This document shows positions 63,639 through 64,000 of a stretch of 64,000 nucleotides of DNA, piece by piece (position 1 is the first letter of the stretch; every line of letters starts with the position of its first letter). The notes below the pieces were generated by a model. The model ran no database searches. It was not told the origin of the DNA and worked only from the letters and a program-made list of their open reading frames with translations. Position numbers and translations under genes: made by a program. Source of the stretch: Noviherbaspirillum malthae (GTDB taxonomy: Bacteria > Pseudomonadota > Gammaproteobacteria > Burkholderiales > Burkholderiaceae_D); the NCBI RefSeq assembly GCF_015352985.1, contig NZ_JACYXF010000016.1, forward strand, positions 44,110 to 108,109, written 5' to 3'.

Positions 63639-63828
63639 TAGAGCGCTTTCGGTTTGACTTGCCTGGCGATCCCGGCCGCTTTGCCCGCAGCAATGCGTTG
63701 TGTGGGGACGCCGAGTCCTGCTTGCCATGGCTTGGGGGCGCCGAGCCCGCCACGTCGTGTTGCTATGCCTTGTTCTGCAGGCAAATCACCTCGGCCTCGC
63801 CTAGTCCAGTCAAGCCGAAAGCGCTCTA
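63639..63828. repeat. Non-coding repeat with terminal inverted repeats, copy 2
   Basis: A 190-base element bounded by TAGAGCGCTTTCGG (63639-63652) and its exact complement CCGAAAGCGCTCTA (63815-63828). Read as reverse complement it aligns with the 44328 copy: CGAGGCCGAGG, AACAAGGCATAGCAACACGACGTGGCGG, CCATGGCAAGCAGG, GGGATCG. It contains about 28 extra bases. It lies upstream of the ars operon promoter. Confidence 0.75.
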
Positions 63829-64000
63829 ACGGTAGTTTGTTAAATCCGGAGATAGAGGTTAATGCCGCAGCCCGACGTGAGGAAGGCTAACAGCGCGGCG
63901 AGCTCTGGCGGTGGGGGCATGTCCGAACAGGCCTGCCAGCAGGACATGAGCCAACGTGCCGGGGTCATCCAAGCCCGAATGGATCGCAGCAATCGAGGCC
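63829..64000. other. Window end, no gene recognised
   Basis: 172 bases to the edge. An open frame continues from repeat copy 2, but with no ribosome site or recognisable product. Confidence 0.3.

Overview
The window is high-GC, gene-dense bacterial DNA with short intergenic gaps and strong Shine-Dalgarno sequences. A class I PHA synthase, Bug/TctC-type and NMT1-type binding proteins, the PA2778/PA2779 pair, selenoneine genes, several GGDEF-EAL proteins and FNR/Anr-type boxes together suggest a Burkholderiales betaproteobacterium, probably of the Oxalobacteraceae type (Herbaspirillum/Noviherbaspirillum/Massilia-like). That placement is inference from gene content. No rRNA, tRNA, CRISPR array, prophage or transposase was seen.

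Layout. (1) 1-5060, minus strand: an iron-uptake operon behind a Fur box: TonB-dependent siderophore receptor, SbnH-like decarboxylase and a cysteine-synthase-like (SbnA-like) enzyme cut by the window edge. (2) 5262-10320: nicotinate phosphoribosyltransferase, a DUF2145 pair, a YiaA/B-type membrane protein and a heme catalase. (3) 10534-25351: a microaerobic/energy-stress block. It holds a MaoC-FabI fusion divergent from PHA synthase, a Ca2+-type P-ATPase, three universal stress proteins, a flavin-binding-fold protein, an acyl-CoA synthetase/GNAT protein of the Pat type, a hemerythrin and a YitT-like membrane protein. FNR/Anr-like boxes at 11981, 19272, 19340 and 24021 tie it together; three share exactly the same box to -10 spacing. 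(4) 25657-39862: sensory proteins (a CHASE hybrid kinase and two GGDEF-EAL proteins) mixed with orphan solute-binding proteins, a flavin reductase and a decayed PAS-receiver gene. (5) 39926-46393: an ECF sigma factor operon with DUF4142 and cupredoxin genes, a VOC protein, an Ldh-type dehydrogenase, a CAP-domain lipoprotein and an SDR dehydrogenase.

(6) 46556-57718: a symmetrical divergon centred on selenoneine genes. On the minus strand senA is followed by a DUF2237 gene and a GGDEF-EAL gene. On the plus strand senB is followed by a hybrid histidine kinase and another GGDEF-EAL gene. senC (selenophosphate synthase) is not in the window. (7) 57770-59112: the PA2778/PA2779 pair. (8) 59775-63442, minus strand: a seven-gene arsenic operon, arsR-arsI-arsN2-arsC(Trx type)-aquaporin-arsC(Grx type)-arsH, with overlapping junctions and twin TTCAA-N6-TTGAA operators. 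It has no ArsB or Acr3 pump, so the aquaporin is the likely arsenite exit route.

Two diverged copies of one non-coding repeat family with terminal inverted repeats (TAGAGCGsTTTCG) lie at 44328-44489 and 63639-63828. Much of the apparent antisense coding potential is a high-GC artefact.
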